DNA of 64,000 bases, taken from assembly GCF_002204185.1 (NCBI RefSeq), contig NZ_MXPU01000002.1:124001-188000 (forward strand), in the 5' to 3' direction. The translations under genes and the position numbers were made by a program. Below are positions 9,618-18,098 of the stretch, piece by piece (the first letter of the stretch is position 1; the number at the start of each line of letters is the position of its first letter). The DNA comes from Rhizobium esperanzae. Lineage in GTDB: Bacteria; Pseudomonadota; Alphaproteobacteria; Rhizobiales; Rhizobiaceae. The notes beneath the pieces were generated by a model. The model made no database searches. It saw only the letters and a list, made by a program, of their open reading frames with translations, and was not told the DNA's origin.

Positions 9618-9863
9618 ATGAACACGCATTTCAAACGCAAGATCATCTTCGCTCTGTCGATGGGCGTCGTGACGACGGGACTGATCTCTTTCACGCTGCT
9701 CGCGCTCAATCTGGGCTTCTCGAAGGGGTTCGTCCTGACATGGCTGCGGTCGTGGAGCATCGCCTATCTCATAGTCATCCCCGCCATCCTGCTGATCGGC
9801 CCTCGCCTTCAAGCGCAGATCGATCGCGTTATCCGTGACGCGGAAGAGCAACCATCAATGTGA
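9618..9863 (+). CDS. DUF2798 family small membrane protein
   Basis: An 81-residue protein with two membrane helices (about residues 9-31 and 44-62) and a short charged tail. The pattern KRKIIFALSMGVVTTGLISFTLLALNLG fits DUF2798, a family of unknown function often linked to membrane stress loci. An AGGGAG box at 9606-9611 supports the ATG at 9618. It is divergent from ohr with 253 bp between, and convergent with the LysR gene. Confidence 0.85.
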   Translation: MNTHFKRKIIFALSMGVVTTGLISFTLLALNLGFSKGFVLTWLRSWSIAYLIVIPAILLIGPRLQAQIDRVIRDAEEQPSM

Positions 9864-9908
9864 CGATGGCCACGCTTCGCCGCGGCTATCGTCAAAGAAG
9901 TAGGCGCT

Positions 9909-10823
9909 TCATTTCAGTGACGGCACATCGTCATAGCTGCCGCAAGCCGCGCGAAGGCGGGGGAGTGCCCAATCGATGAAGGCGCGCACCTTCAGAGCGA
10001 GCAAGCCCTGACGCGAATAGACGATGTGGATCGGCTTGGGTTCGCCGTCATAGTCCTTCAAGATCTGCACGAGCGCGCCCGAGGACACCTCCTCCGGAAC
10101 TTGGTAGTCGAACAGGCGGGCGATTCCGACCCCATTCAGTGCGGCGGCAACGCAATTGGCCGCCGTGTTCACCTCGATCCGGCTCCGTGGCATGACCTCG
10201 ACAGGCTTCCCCTCCATCTCGAAACTCCAAAAGAACGACCGCTTGTGAAACATGATCCCATCGTGATTGGCGAGCTCGGTGGGATGCTGCGGAATGCCAT
10301 GCCGTTCCAGATAGGCCGGGCTTGCGCAGGTCAGCAGACGGAACTCGCCGGCCTTGACGGCGTAGAGCGAACTATCGATCAACTCACCAAGCCGAATGGC
10401 GACATCGACCTGCTCGTTGACCAGATGAACGGAGCGGTCGAGTGAAAGAATATTCAGCGTGACCTCCGGATGCCTGTTCACGAAGTCGAGTGCGATCGGC
10501 AGAACATAGCGGTGACCGAATTCGATCGGTATGGTGATGGTCAGCAGTCCCCGCGGCATCTGATATTCGCCCGACGCCCTGCGTTCGACCTCCTCCAGAT
10601 CGGCGATAATCTTCCGCGCCGCCTCGACATAGTCGCGACCGGCGTCGGTGAGCTGCAGGTTGCGGCTCGTTCGGATGATGAGGTTCGTGCCGAGGTATCG
10701 CTCCAGATCGGCGACCTTGCGGCTGACGCTCGGCAGCGGTGCGTTCAGCCTCCGGCTGCCCGCCGACAAGCTCCCGGCGTCCACCACCGCAAGCAGAACC
10801 CGCATTGCATCAAGCCGATCCAT
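9909..10823 (-). CDS. LysR family transcriptional regulator
   Basis: A 304-residue LysR-type regulator. The N-terminal winged helix-turn-helix covers about residues 1-60 (LLAVVDAGSLSAGSRRLNAPLPSVSRKVADLERYLG), followed by an effector-binding domain with two alpha/beta subdomains. It lies divergent from the DMT transporter at 11090, with 266 bp between, and LysR proteins commonly control a divergent neighbour, so it may regulate that exporter; this is inference. The effector is unknown. Confidence 0.92.
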   Translation of the reverse strand: MDRLDAMRVLLAVVDAGSLSAGSRRLNAPLPSVSRKVADLERYLGTNLIIRTSRNLQLTDAGRDYVEAARKIIADLEEVERRASGEYQMPRGLLTITIPIEFGHRYVLPIALDFVNRHPEVTLNILSLDRSVHLVNEQVDVAIRLGELIDSSLYAVKAGEFRLLTCASPAYLERHGIPQHPTELANHDGIMFHKRSFFWSFEMEGKPVEVMPRSRIEVNTAANCVAAALNGVGIARLFDYQVPEEVSSGALVQILKDYDGEPKPIHIVYSRQGLLALKVRAFIDWALPRLRAACGSYDDVPSLK

Positions 10824-11089
10824 AACGCCCCCACAATTAGAAGCCGCGATGTCGGAGGATATGAAAAATCGGTTCTGCTGAATAGGCGATGCAGTTGTCT
10901 CAGCGACGCTATGGCCGCTCGGGCGTTGCGCACGACCTCAAGAAACCGATGAGCATCGAGAGGGTGGCTCTCATTTTCACCGAGTACCGGCCAAGGCTCT
11001 CGGCCAGTAAACTCGGCTACTCGGTCGAATCGTTCGGCCTCACGGAGGCAAAAGCTCGGGGCGCGCGCAACGTCAAAGGGGTGAAGATT

Positions 11090-12058
11090 ATGGACAGATC
11101 CTTCTATGTCGGCGTGTCGGCCGCTCTCTTTGCGGCCTTCGCCTTTTCGCTCAACTTTATCGTGCCCTTCATCATCGGCGGCTATTCCACCTTCGATTTC
11201 GCTCTCATCCGTCATCTCGTCTCGGCCCTCGTCGGTCTGTTCATCCTGTTTTCGGAGAAGCACGTCGCGCGCCATCTCACCCTCCGGAACGTTTTGCAGG
11301 CCCTTTGGCTCGCCTTCGTGGGATATGTCGGTTACTTTCTGACGGTAACGGGAGCGGCCATCTTTGCCGGCCCCGTCATTGCGCCGGCCTTCCTCGGCCT
11401 GGTACCGATCGTCTTGATGGTCATTGGCAATCAGCGTCAGGAATCCTTGCCATGGCGGTCCCTTATGCCGCCTTTGACGCTCGTGCTGATCGGCCTTGTT
11501 CTGGTCAATGGCACGGCATTCACCCCTGAAGGACTGAATTCAGTCGAATCCTCGTGGGTCGGCGTGCCGCTGGCGCTCGCTGCCGTGGGACTTTGGGTCT
11601 GGTTCGCTCTTGCCAATCAGGCCGCACTCACCGCCCGACCGGAAATGCCTTCCGGTGTCTGGTCGGCGCTCACACTGGTGGGCGGCGGCGTCTTGATGCT
11701 GGTCTTCTATCCCCTCGGTGCCGCGATGGGCGTCTTCAAGCTCCCCGCGTTGGGATTCGGCTGGAGTTCCGCCGGCAGCTTGTATGCTTGGGGTACATCT
11801 TTGGCGCTGCTGGCAACCGTGGGCGGCGTCTGGGCCTGGAACATTGCGTCACGAAGCCTGCCCGTCGCCTTGGCCGCGCAATTGATCGTTTCGGAAACAG
11901 CCTTCGGCGTCATCGGAGGACTTGTCGTGCATGCCCGCTGGCCGACCCCAATCGAAATCGCTGGGGTGACGGTCCTGATCGCCGGTGTCGTTCTGTCGGT
12001 GCGAATTTTCTACGATCGTCAATTCGCATCGGGAAGGACATTGCTTGCGCAGGAGTGA
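11090..12058 (+). CDS. DMT (EamA) family transporter
   Basis: A 322-residue permease with ten predicted membrane helices in two EamA repeats of five, beginning MDRSFYVGVSAALFAAFAFSLNF. The start at 11090 opens directly on the first helix; upstream in-frame ATGs at 10889 and 10949 would add hydrophilic non-family sequence and lie in the intergenic region shared with the LysR gene. DMT proteins export metabolites or drugs; substrate unknown. The 10979-11025 region upstream has CCGAGTA / TACTCGG arms that could be a regulator site. Confidence 0.88.
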   Translation: MDRSFYVGVSAALFAAFAFSLNFIVPFIIGGYSTFDFALIRHLVSALVGLFILFSEKHVARHLTLRNVLQALWLAFVGYVGYFLTVTGAAIFAGPVIAPAFLGLVPIVLMVIGNQRQESLPWRSLMPPLTLVLIGLVLVNGTAFTPEGLNSVESSWVGVPLALAAVGLWVWFALANQAALTARPEMPSGVWSALTLVGGGVLMLVFYPLGAAMGVFKLPALGFGWSSAGSLYAWGTSLALLATVGGVWAWNIASRSLPVALAAQLIVSETAFGVIGGLVVHARWPTPIEIAGVTVLIAGVVLSVRIFYDRQFASGRTLLAQE

Positions 12059-12093
12059 GCTCTGCGGTCATCTCGCATGCTCTCAGGAGACAC

Positions 12094-12124
12094 AAAAAAG
12101 CCCGCGCGGCGATGCCGGCGGGCT
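12094..12124 (-). terminator. rho-independent terminator of argG
   Basis: The stem AGCCCGC (12099-12105) / GCGGGCT (12118-12124) encloses an inner CGGC/GCCG pair with loop GAT. The A run at 12094-12099 gives U residues on the minus-strand transcript. It lies 27 bp beyond the argG stop. Confidence 0.85.
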
Positions 12125-12150
12125 CATCTCTGTTCGAAAGCGAAACGCGA

Positions 12151-13374
12151 TTACTTCGCGAGGTTCCGCTTGCCGAGCGTGCGCAGGCGCAGCGCGTTGA
12201 GCTTGATGAAGCCGGCTGCGTCCTTCTGGTCGTAGGCGCCTTGATCGTCCTCGAAAGTGACGAGCTTGTCGGAATAGAGCGACTTTTCGCTTTCGCGGCC
12301 GATGACCATGACGTTGCCCTTGTAGAGCTTCAGCGTCACTTCGCCTTCGACATGCTCCTGGCTCTTGTCGATCAGCGCCTGCAGCATCTCACGCTCCGGC
12401 GAGAACCAGAAGCCGTAATAGATCAGCTCGGCGTAACGCGGCATAATCTCGTCCTTGAGGTGGGCGGCACCTCGGTCGAGCGTGACCGATTCAATTGCGC
12501 GATGCGCCGAGAGCAGGATCGTGCCGCCGGGCGTCTCGTAAACGCCGCGCGACTTCATGCCGACGAAGCGGTTCTCGACGAGATCGAGACGGCCGATGCC
12601 GTTGTCGCGGCCGTAGGTGTTGAGCGTCGCGAGCAGCGTCGCCGGCGACATCTCGACACCATTGATCGACACGGCATCGCCCTTGCGGAAGCCGACCTTG
12701 ATTGTCGTCGCCTTATCGGGCGCTGCTTCCGGGGAGATCGTGCGCATATGCACATATTCCGGCGCCTCCTGGGCAGGGTCCTCGAGAACCTTGCCCTCGG
12801 AAGAGGAATGCAGAAGGTTGGCGTCGACGGAGAACGGAGCCTCACCCTTCTTGTCCTTGGCGACCGGGATCTGATGCTGTTCAGCAAAGGCCAACAGCTC
12901 GGTGCGGCTCTTGAACGCCCAATCGCGCCAGGGCGCGATGATCTTGATGTCGGGGTTCAGGGCATAGGCGGAGAGCTCGAAGCGAACTTGGTCGTTGCCC
13001 TTGCCGGTCGCGCCGTGGGCGATCGCATCGGCGCCGGTCTTGCGGGCGATATCGATCAGATGCTTTGAGATCAGCGGACGAGCGATCGAGGTGCCGAGGA
13101 GATAGACGCCCTCGTAGACAGCATTGGCGCGGAACATCGGAAAGACGAAGTCGCGCACGAATTCCTCGCGGACGTCCTCGATGTAGATCTCCTTGATGCC
13201 CAGCATTTCGGCCTTTTTGCGCGCCGGCTCCAGCTCCTCGCCCTGGCCCAGATCGGCCGTGAAGGTGACGACTTCGGCGCCGAGTTCCGTCTGCAGCCAC
13301 TTCAGGATGATCGAGGTGTCGAGGCCGCCGGAATAAGCGAGCACGACTTTCTTCACGTCTTTGTATGATGCCAT
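12151..13374 (-). CDS. argG: argininosuccinate synthase
   Basis: A 407-residue cytoplasmic enzyme that joins citrulline and aspartate with ATP to form argininosuccinate, the penultimate step of arginine synthesis. The ATP-pyrophosphatase P-loop YSGGLDTS is at residues 14-21, with [10 protein letters not shown] and the STSGV-free argG core downstream. Length matches the family. ATG 13374 ([17 protein letters not shown]) is the family start; the frame runs open 52 codons further upstream but without conservation. It is monocistronic and divergent from the SDR gene. Confidence 0.97.
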   Translation of the reverse strand: MASYKDVKKVVLAYSGGLDTSIILKWLQTELGAEVVTFTADLGQGEELEPARKKAEMLGIKEIYIEDVREEFVRDFVFPMFRANAVYEGVYLLGTSIARPLISKHLIDIARKTGADAIAHGATGKGNDQVRFELSAYALNPDIKIIAPWRDWAFKSRTELLAFAEQHQIPVAKDKKGEAPFSVDANLLHSSSEGKVLEDPAQEAPEYVHMRTISPEAAPDKATTIKVGFRKGDAVSINGVEMSPATLLATLNTYGRDNGIGRLDLVENRFVGMKSRGVYETPGGTILLSAHRAIESVTLDRGAAHLKDEIMPRYAELIYYGFWFSPEREMLQALIDKSQEHVEGEVTLKLYKGNVMVIGRESEKSLYSDKLVTFEDDQGAYDQKDAAGFIKLNALRLRTLGKRNLAK

Positions 13375-13550
13375 GATGATGAGGTCCGTTGCATAAAGGC
13401 CGGCGAAAACCCGGTGTCGCGGCACTTTTAGCGAGATTGGCGCGTGACGCAAGGGCAAGTGCGACGCCGCCAGCGCCGATAGCGTTTGACAGTGCGAAAG
13501 CGGAGCCCATATTCGCCAACGTCCGAACAATGATCAAGGAGGGGCCCCCC

Positions 13551-14402
13551 GTGACGAATATTCAAGAGATTTTCAAGAAATCCAACGTCGCGGTCGTCAC
13601 CGGCGGCGCCTCCGGCATCGGCTTTGCCGCCGCGAAATATTTCGCCGGACGCGGCATGAGCGTCGTCATCGCCGATCTCGGCGGCGATCGGCTGGCCGCC
13701 GCCGCCGACGAACTCAGGGCTATTGCCGGCGAAGAAGATGTGATGGCGGTCGAGACCGACGTGGCCAGCCGGGACTCTCTGGAGGCGCTCGAACGCGCCG
13801 TGCTCCAGCGTTTCGGCCGGGTGCATGTGCTGATGAACAATGCCGGGATCGGTCCGGAGACCTCGATCTTCAGCGCGCAGGCGAACTGGGATCACATCTT
13901 CGCCGTCAACCTGATGGGCGTCATAAACGGCACACGCACCTTCGGCCCGAAGATGCTATCGCACGGCGAACCCGGCCTGATCATTAACACCGGCTCCAAG
14001 CAGGGCATCACTACGCCGCCCGGCAATCCCGCCTACAATATCTCCAAATCAGGCGTGAAGGTCTTTACCGAGGCCTTGGAACACGAGCTTCGTAACATCG
14101 AAGGCGGAAAGATCTCCGCGCATCTCTTGATCCCCGGCTTCGTCTTCACCGGCCTCACCAAGGGCGACCGCGCGGAAAAACCGGCCGGCGCCTGGACGCC
14201 GGAGCAGACGGTCGATTTCATGGTGCAGAGTCTGGAGCGCGGCGATTTCTATATCCTCTGCCCCGATAACGACGTTGCCCGTCCGGTCGACGAACGCCGC
14301 ATGGCCTGGGCGATGGGCGACATCATCGAAAACCGTCCGCCGCTGTCGCGCTGGCACAAGGATTATGCCGACAAGTTCAAGGCCTTCCTGGATCAGAAGT
14401 GA
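13551..14402 (+). CDS. SDR family oxidoreductase
   Basis: A 283-residue short-chain dehydrogenase/reductase. The nucleotide-binding motif TGGASGIG is at residues 17-24, NNAG at 96-99 and the catalytic Y-x-x-x-K at Tyr162/Lys166 (YNISK); the expected serine lies in NTGSKQG upstream. Start is GTG at 13551, preceded by a strong AAGGAGG box at 13536-13542; the ATG at 13530 lies upstream of that box. The C-terminal RMAWAMGDIIENRPPLSRWH tail is unusual for classical SDRs. The substrate is unknown. Confidence 0.88.
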   Translation: MTNIQEIFKKSNVAVVTGGASGIGFAAAKYFAGRGMSVVIADLGGDRLAAAADELRAIAGEEDVMAVETDVASRDSLEALERAVLQRFGRVHVLMNNAGIGPETSIFSAQANWDHIFAVNLMGVINGTRTFGPKMLSHGEPGLIINTGSKQGITTPPGNPAYNISKSGVKVFTEALEHELRNIEGGKISAHLLIPGFVFTGLTKGDRAEKPAGAWTPEQTVDFMVQSLERGDFYILCPDNDVARPVDERRMAWAMGDIIENRPPLSRWHKDYADKFKAFLDQK

Positions 14403-14408
14403 TCGGCT

Positions 14409-14462
14409 CTAATGCATGTCGCCCGAACGTGCCCAGCGGTTCCGGGATACGACATACATAGA
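14409..14462. repeat. palindromic intergenic element (rhizobial mosaic type)
   Basis: Outer arms ATGCATGTCG (14412-14421) and CGACATACAT (14450-14459) are near-perfect inverted repeats. Between them lie CCCGAA and TTCCGGG and a GTGCCCAGCGGTT core. The same architecture (outer palindrome, GTG...GCGGTT core) is seen at 30271-30317 and, in part, at 26830-26891 and 52420-52483. It resembles the RIME class described in rhizobia. Confidence 0.65.
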
Positions 14463-14580
14463 GCAAATAGCGAATGCCCGTCGTATGAATCAAGTTTAAT
14501 GCGACACGCATGAGAAGGTTTGATTGGTAATTTTCTGAAAGCCGGATAAAAGATCGTCGGGTCTTCCCGGCTTTCAGAGT

Positions 14581-15228
14581 ATGCCCATGGATTTCCTGCC
14601 CAGCCTGCCGACCCTTCTGGCCTTCGCTGCCGCCACGCTGCTGCTCGCAGCAACGCCGGGGCCTGACATGACGCTGTCGATCAGCCGGGCGCTGGCGCAG
14701 GGTAAGAAGCCTGCTCTCTTCGTGGTCGTCGGCACCAGCCTCGGCATTGTCGTCCATACCATGCTGGTCGCTTTTGGCATTTCGGCGCTGATCACCGCCT
14801 CGCCGACCGCCTTCCTGATCCTGAAGACCGGCGGCGCCGCTTACCTGTTCTGGCTCGCGATGCAGGCGATCCGCTACGGCTCTAAGCTCACTGTCGCCAA
14901 GGTCGAGGAACAGAAGGGTACAGCCCTTTCGAACATCTCGTCGGGTTTCTGGGTCAATCTTCTGAACCCGAAGGTCATCATTTTCTTCATGACCTTTCTG
15001 CCGCAATTCGTCAGCGCCGGCGATCCGGCCGTCACCCAGAAACTGCTTTTCCTCGGGCTTTGCTTCATCCTGATCGGCATGCCCGTCAATGCCAGCGTCA
15101 TCTTCGCCGCAGACTGGCTGGCCTCCTGGCTGCAGAACAACAAGAAGGTGCTGCGCGGCATGGACTATACCTTCGCCGGCGTCTTCTCGGTCTTCGCCGC
15201 CAAAATCCTGCTCACCCAGGCGCGATAG
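14581..15228 (+). CDS. LysE/RhtB family exporter
   Basis: A 215-residue amino-acid exporter family protein. It opens with LLLAATPGPDMTLSISRALAQGKKPAL, the ATPGP signature, and carries GFWVNLLNPKVIIFFMTFLPQFV, the conserved NPK-FF element, which is a closer match to RhtB than the paralogue at 7662. About six helices are predicted. ATG 14581 or 14587 could each be the start. It converges on an ABC ATPase gene; a tandem repeat lies between the stops. Confidence 0.92.
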   Translation: MPMDFLPSLPTLLAFAAATLLLAATPGPDMTLSISRALAQGKKPALFVVVGTSLGIVVHTMLVAFGISALITASPTAFLILKTGGAAYLFWLAMQAIRYGSKLTVAKVEEQKGTALSNISSGFWVNLLNPKVIIFFMTFLPQFVSAGDPAVTQKLLFLGLCFILIGMPVNASVIFAADWLASWLQNNKKVLRGMDYTFAGVFSVFAAKILLTQAR

Positions 15229-15273
15229 GCCGCTGTCGGCTTTGCCGATCGGCCGCTGTCGGCTCAGCCGATC
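15228..15273. repeat. two tandem copies of a 23 bp repeat between convergent genes
   Basis: Positions 15228-15250 and 15251-15273 share GGCCGCTGTCGGCT--GCCGATC, differing only at two central bases (TT versus CA). Each unit holds a CGGC...GCCG inverted pair and could fold in RNA from both sides, so it may help end both transcripts. The second unit enters the last codons of the ABC ATPase gene. Confidence 0.7.
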
Positions 15274-16058
15274 AGCAAAGCGTCGTCATCGAGCGTCTGG
15301 CCGCGCATCTTGCGGAACATGGCGATCAGATCTTCGACCTGCAGGTCCTTCCTGCTGTCACCCGCCACGTCGAGAACGATCTCGCCGCCATGCAGCATGA
15401 TCGTGCGATGGCCGTAATCCAGCGCCTGGCGCATGGAATGCGTGACCATCATCGTCGTCAGCTTGCGCTCGGCAACGATCTTCTGCGTGAGATTCATTAC
15501 GAACTCGGCCATCCCAGGATCGAGTGCTGCCGTATGTTCGTCGAGCAGCAGCACTTCCGAGCCGGCAAGAGTGGCCATGACGAGCGAAACGGCCTGCCGC
15601 TGCCCGCCCGAAAGCAGGTCCATGCGATCCTTCAGCCGGTTTTCCAGCCCGAGATTGAGCTCGGCGATCCGCTCCTTGAAAAAGTCCCGACGTTTGCCGC
15701 CAAGCGCCGGCACAAGGCCGCGCTTTTCGCCACGCCGGGCAGCCAGAGCAAGATTCTCTTCGATCGACAGCGAACCGCAGCTGCCCGTCAGCGGATCCTG
15801 GAAGACGCGCGCCACCAGGCCGGCGCGCGCCGCCGTCGATTTGCGCGTCACATCGCTCTTGCCGATCAGAACCTGTCCTTCGCTCGGGATGACATCGCCG
15901 GCGAGCACGCCGAGCAGCGTCGATTTGCCGGCGCCGTTAGAGCCGATGACGGTGACGAAGGAGCCTTGCTCGATGGTCAGGCTGACCCCGTTCAGCGCCT
16001 GCTTCTGCAGCGGCGTGCCGCGTCCGAAGACGACCTTGATGTCCTTGACGCTGATCAC
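15264..16058 (-). CDS. ABC transporter ATP-binding protein (TrpZ-like importer class)
   Basis: A 264-residue ATPase. Walker A GSNGAGKST is at residues 39-47, the signature LSGGQRQ near 153, and Walker B LLLDEHTAALDP follows; His in place of the usual Pro after DE is normal for this subgroup. It overlaps the permease gene by four bases (ATGA), so the two are translationally coupled. With the permease and the PF04392-type binding protein it forms a complete importer like the TrpXYZ class. The substrate is not proven; aromatic amino acids or related compounds are suggested only by the family. Confidence 0.9.
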   Translation of the reverse strand: MISVKDIKVVFGRGTPLQKQALNGVSLTIEQGSFVTVIGSNGAGKSTLLGVLAGDVIPSEGQVLIGKSDVTRKSTAARAGLVARVFQDPLTGSCGSLSIEENLALAARRGEKRGLVPALGGKRRDFFKERIAELNLGLENRLKDRMDLLSGGQRQAVSLVMATLAGSEVLLLDEHTAALDPGMAEFVMNLTQKIVAERKLTTMMVTHSMRQALDYGHRTIMLHGGEIVLDVAGDSRKDLQVEDLIAMFRKMRGQTLDDDALLIG

Positions 16059-16933
16059 GATGCGGCACCTCGGCGAAGACGGGGAAGAATGAGTGCGAAG
16101 GTCACGAGAACTGCCGTCACGAAGTTGAGGTCGGAGGCCTTCAGGCCGATGACGTCGCTCGACAGCGCCAGCTGGATGGCGATGCGATAGAGGATCGAGC
16201 CGAGCACGCAGCCGACGAGCGCGATCAGCAGACCCCGGCGTCCGAGCAGCGTCTCGCCGATGATGACGGCAGCAAGCCCGACGACGATCGTGCCGACGCC
16301 CGAAGTGACGTCGGCAAAGCCGTTGGTCTGGGCAAACAAGGCGCCACCGAACGCCACCAGCGCGTTCGAAATCGCCATACCGAGATAGATCTGCCGGCTG
16401 GTGTCGACGCCCTGGGCGCGGGCCATGCGCGCATTCGCGCCGGTCGCGCGCATCGCAAGCCCGGCATCGCTTTCCAGAAAACGCCAGACCAGAATCAGCG
16501 CGACGACGACGAGAACGCCGACGAACAGCGGCCGCACGTAGAAATCACGCAGACCATGACCGAAGAACGGGCTGATCATCGTGTCGGCATTGATGAGTGC
16601 GACATTGGGTTTGCCCATCACTCTGAGGTTGACCGAAAACAGCGCGATCATCGTCAGGATCGAGGCAAGCAGGTTGAGAATCTTGAAGCGCACGTTGAGC
16701 AGCGCCGTCACCATGCCCGCGCCCGCTCCTGCCGCCATCGCGATCAAAGCCGCAAGCCAGGCATTGACGCCGGCAATGATCAGAACGGCTGTCACTGCGG
16801 CGCCGAGCGGAAAGGAACCGTCCACCGTCAGGTCGGGAAAATCGAGGACGCGGAAGGCGAGATAGACGCCGAGGGCGACGAAGGAATAGACCAGGCCGAG
16901 CTCGACGGCCCCCCAGAATGCGATTTGGCTCAA
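16055..16933 (-). CDS. ABC transporter permease (branched-chain/TrpY-like)
   Basis: A 292-residue integral membrane protein with about eight to nine helices, starting MSQIAFWGAVELGLVYSFVALGVYLAFRVLDFPDLTVDGSFPLG. The DLTVDGSFPLGAA segment and the GLAAVIIGETLLGRRG loop, which contacts the ATPase, fit the BPD_transp_2 family. It is the middle gene of the three-gene importer and is separated from the binding-protein gene by 118 bp containing a strong stem-loop. Confidence 0.9.
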   Translation of the reverse strand: MSQIAFWGAVELGLVYSFVALGVYLAFRVLDFPDLTVDGSFPLGAAVTAVLIIAGVNAWLAALIAMAAGAGAGMVTALLNVRFKILNLLASILTMIALFSVNLRVMGKPNVALINADTMISPFFGHGLRDFYVRPLFVGVLVVVALILVWRFLESDAGLAMRATGANARMARAQGVDTSRQIYLGMAISNALVAFGGALFAQTNGFADVTSGVGTIVVGLAAVIIGETLLGRRGLLIALVGCVLGSILYRIAIQLALSSDVIGLKASDLNFVTAVLVTFALILPRLRRGAAS

Positions 16934-16992
16934 GGCTTTCAGCCCCTTTTTGTTTCCGTTCCGCCCGTCGCGAAACCGCAGCCTTTTAATAC

Positions 16993-17026
16993 TTCAGCCG
17001 CCCCCGTGCAAACGGGAGCGGCTGAA
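16993..17026 (-). promoter_or_regulatory. intercistronic stem-loop between binding-protein and permease genes
   Basis: A 9 bp stem TTCAGCCGC (16993-17001) / GCGGCTGAA (17018-17026) is extended by CCCGT (17003-17007) / ACGGG (17012-17016). The minus-strand bases that follow are not U-rich, so it looks like a processing or stabilising structure rather than a full terminator. Such hairpins commonly keep the first-gene binding protein more abundant than the membrane parts. Confidence 0.7.
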
Positions 17027-17051
17027 TGTGAATGGTTGTATAGATGAGCGC

Positions 17052-18005
17052 TTACTCGATGACTTTGTTGGCGCGCGAAAGCACGCTCTCGGGCAGGGTG
17101 ACGCCCATCTTGGCCGCGGCAGCCTTGTTGACCACCAGATCGCTGCCGGCAGCGGTCTTGACCGCGATATCGCCCGGGTTCTCGCCCTTCAGCACACGAA
17201 CGACGATCTCGCCCGTCTGCTTGCCGACATCGTAATAGTTGAAGCCGAGGGCGGCGATCGAACCGCGCGATACCGAATCCGTATCGGCGGTGAAAAGCGG
17301 CAGCTTGCTTTCTTCGGCAACCGCGACGGCACCTTCGAGCGCGGAGATGATGGTATTGTCGGTCGGAACATAAATCGCATCGGCGCGACCGACGAGGGCG
17401 CGCGCCGCACCCTGAACCTCGGCCGACTTGGTGGCCGCCGATTCCACGACCGTCAAGCCGGCCTTCTCGGCTTCGGCCTTCAACACTGCGAGCAACGAAA
17501 CGGAATTCGCCTCACCAGAATTGTAAAGGTAACCAATTGTTTTGGCCTTCGGTACGATTTCCTTGATCAGCGCCAGATGCTCGCCGACGGGAGACATGTC
17601 GGAAAGGCCGGTGACATTGCCGCCGGGCTTATCCATGTTCTTGACGAGCTGGGCGCCGAGCGGGTCGGATACGGCCGTGAAGACGACCGGAATGTCGCGC
17701 GTCGCCGACACGACGGCCTGGGCCGAGGGCGTGGAGATCGGCACGATGACATTGGGCTCATCACCGGCGAACTGACGGGCAATCTGGGCCGCCGTCGCCG
17801 GATTGCCCTGCGCCGATTCGAACACGAATTTCAGGTTCTCGCCTTCTTTGTAGCCGGCCGCCGTCAGCACGTCGAGAACGCCCTTGCGGGCGGCATCGAG
17901 CGCGGGATGCTCGACGATCGCCGTCACGGCAACAGTCACATCACCGGCCTTGGCGGGCAGGGAAAGCGCCAAAGTGGCGGCAAGAGCGAGCAGAATCGGG
18001 CGCAT
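17052..18005 (-). CDS. ABC transporter substrate-binding protein (PF04392 type)
   Basis: A 317-residue periplasmic binding protein. A Sec signal peptide covers about residues 1-20 (MRPILLALAATLALSLPAKA). The mature domain shows family blocks such as VFTAVSDPLGAQLV, PGGNVTGLSDMSPV and GFNYYDVGKQTGEIVVRVLKGENPGDIAV. ATG 18005 gives a clean signal peptide; an ATG at 18035 adds ten residues ahead of it. It is the first gene of the importer operon. The same family includes tryptophan-linked TrpX proteins, but ligands vary. Confidence 0.92.
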   Translation of the reverse strand: MRPILLALAATLALSLPAKAGDVTVAVTAIVEHPALDAARKGVLDVLTAAGYKEGENLKFVFESAQGNPATAAQIARQFAGDEPNVIVPISTPSAQAVVSATRDIPVVFTAVSDPLGAQLVKNMDKPGGNVTGLSDMSPVGEHLALIKEIVPKAKTIGYLYNSGEANSVSLLAVLKAEAEKAGLTVVESAATKSAEVQGAARALVGRADAIYVPTDNTIISALEGAVAVAEESKLPLFTADTDSVSRGSIAALGFNYYDVGKQTGEIVVRVLKGENPGDIAVKTAAGSDLVVNKAAAAKMGVTLPESVLSRANKVIE

Positions 18006-18098
18006 GGATGTCCTCCTGAATGATTTTGGCGGCACTATTAGGAAAAGCGCATCCTTAAATCAATGCAGGAGAATTGTAGCGAGGATCAAACTTGCTGA

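Noticed and set aside
10979..11025. Inverted repeat CCGAGTA/TACTCGG as a definite LysR operator
   Set aside because: The arms do not show the T-N11-A core of LysR boxes, so I note it only as a possible site.
11554..13068. 504-codon open frame on the plus strand
   Set aside because: It runs out of frame through the DMT gene and antisense through argG, with no protein-like character.
15264..18005. Naming the importer trpXYZ
   Set aside because: The gene layout and binding-protein family agree with TrpXYZ-like systems, but nothing here shows tryptophan as ligand and no T-box or trp control site is seen.
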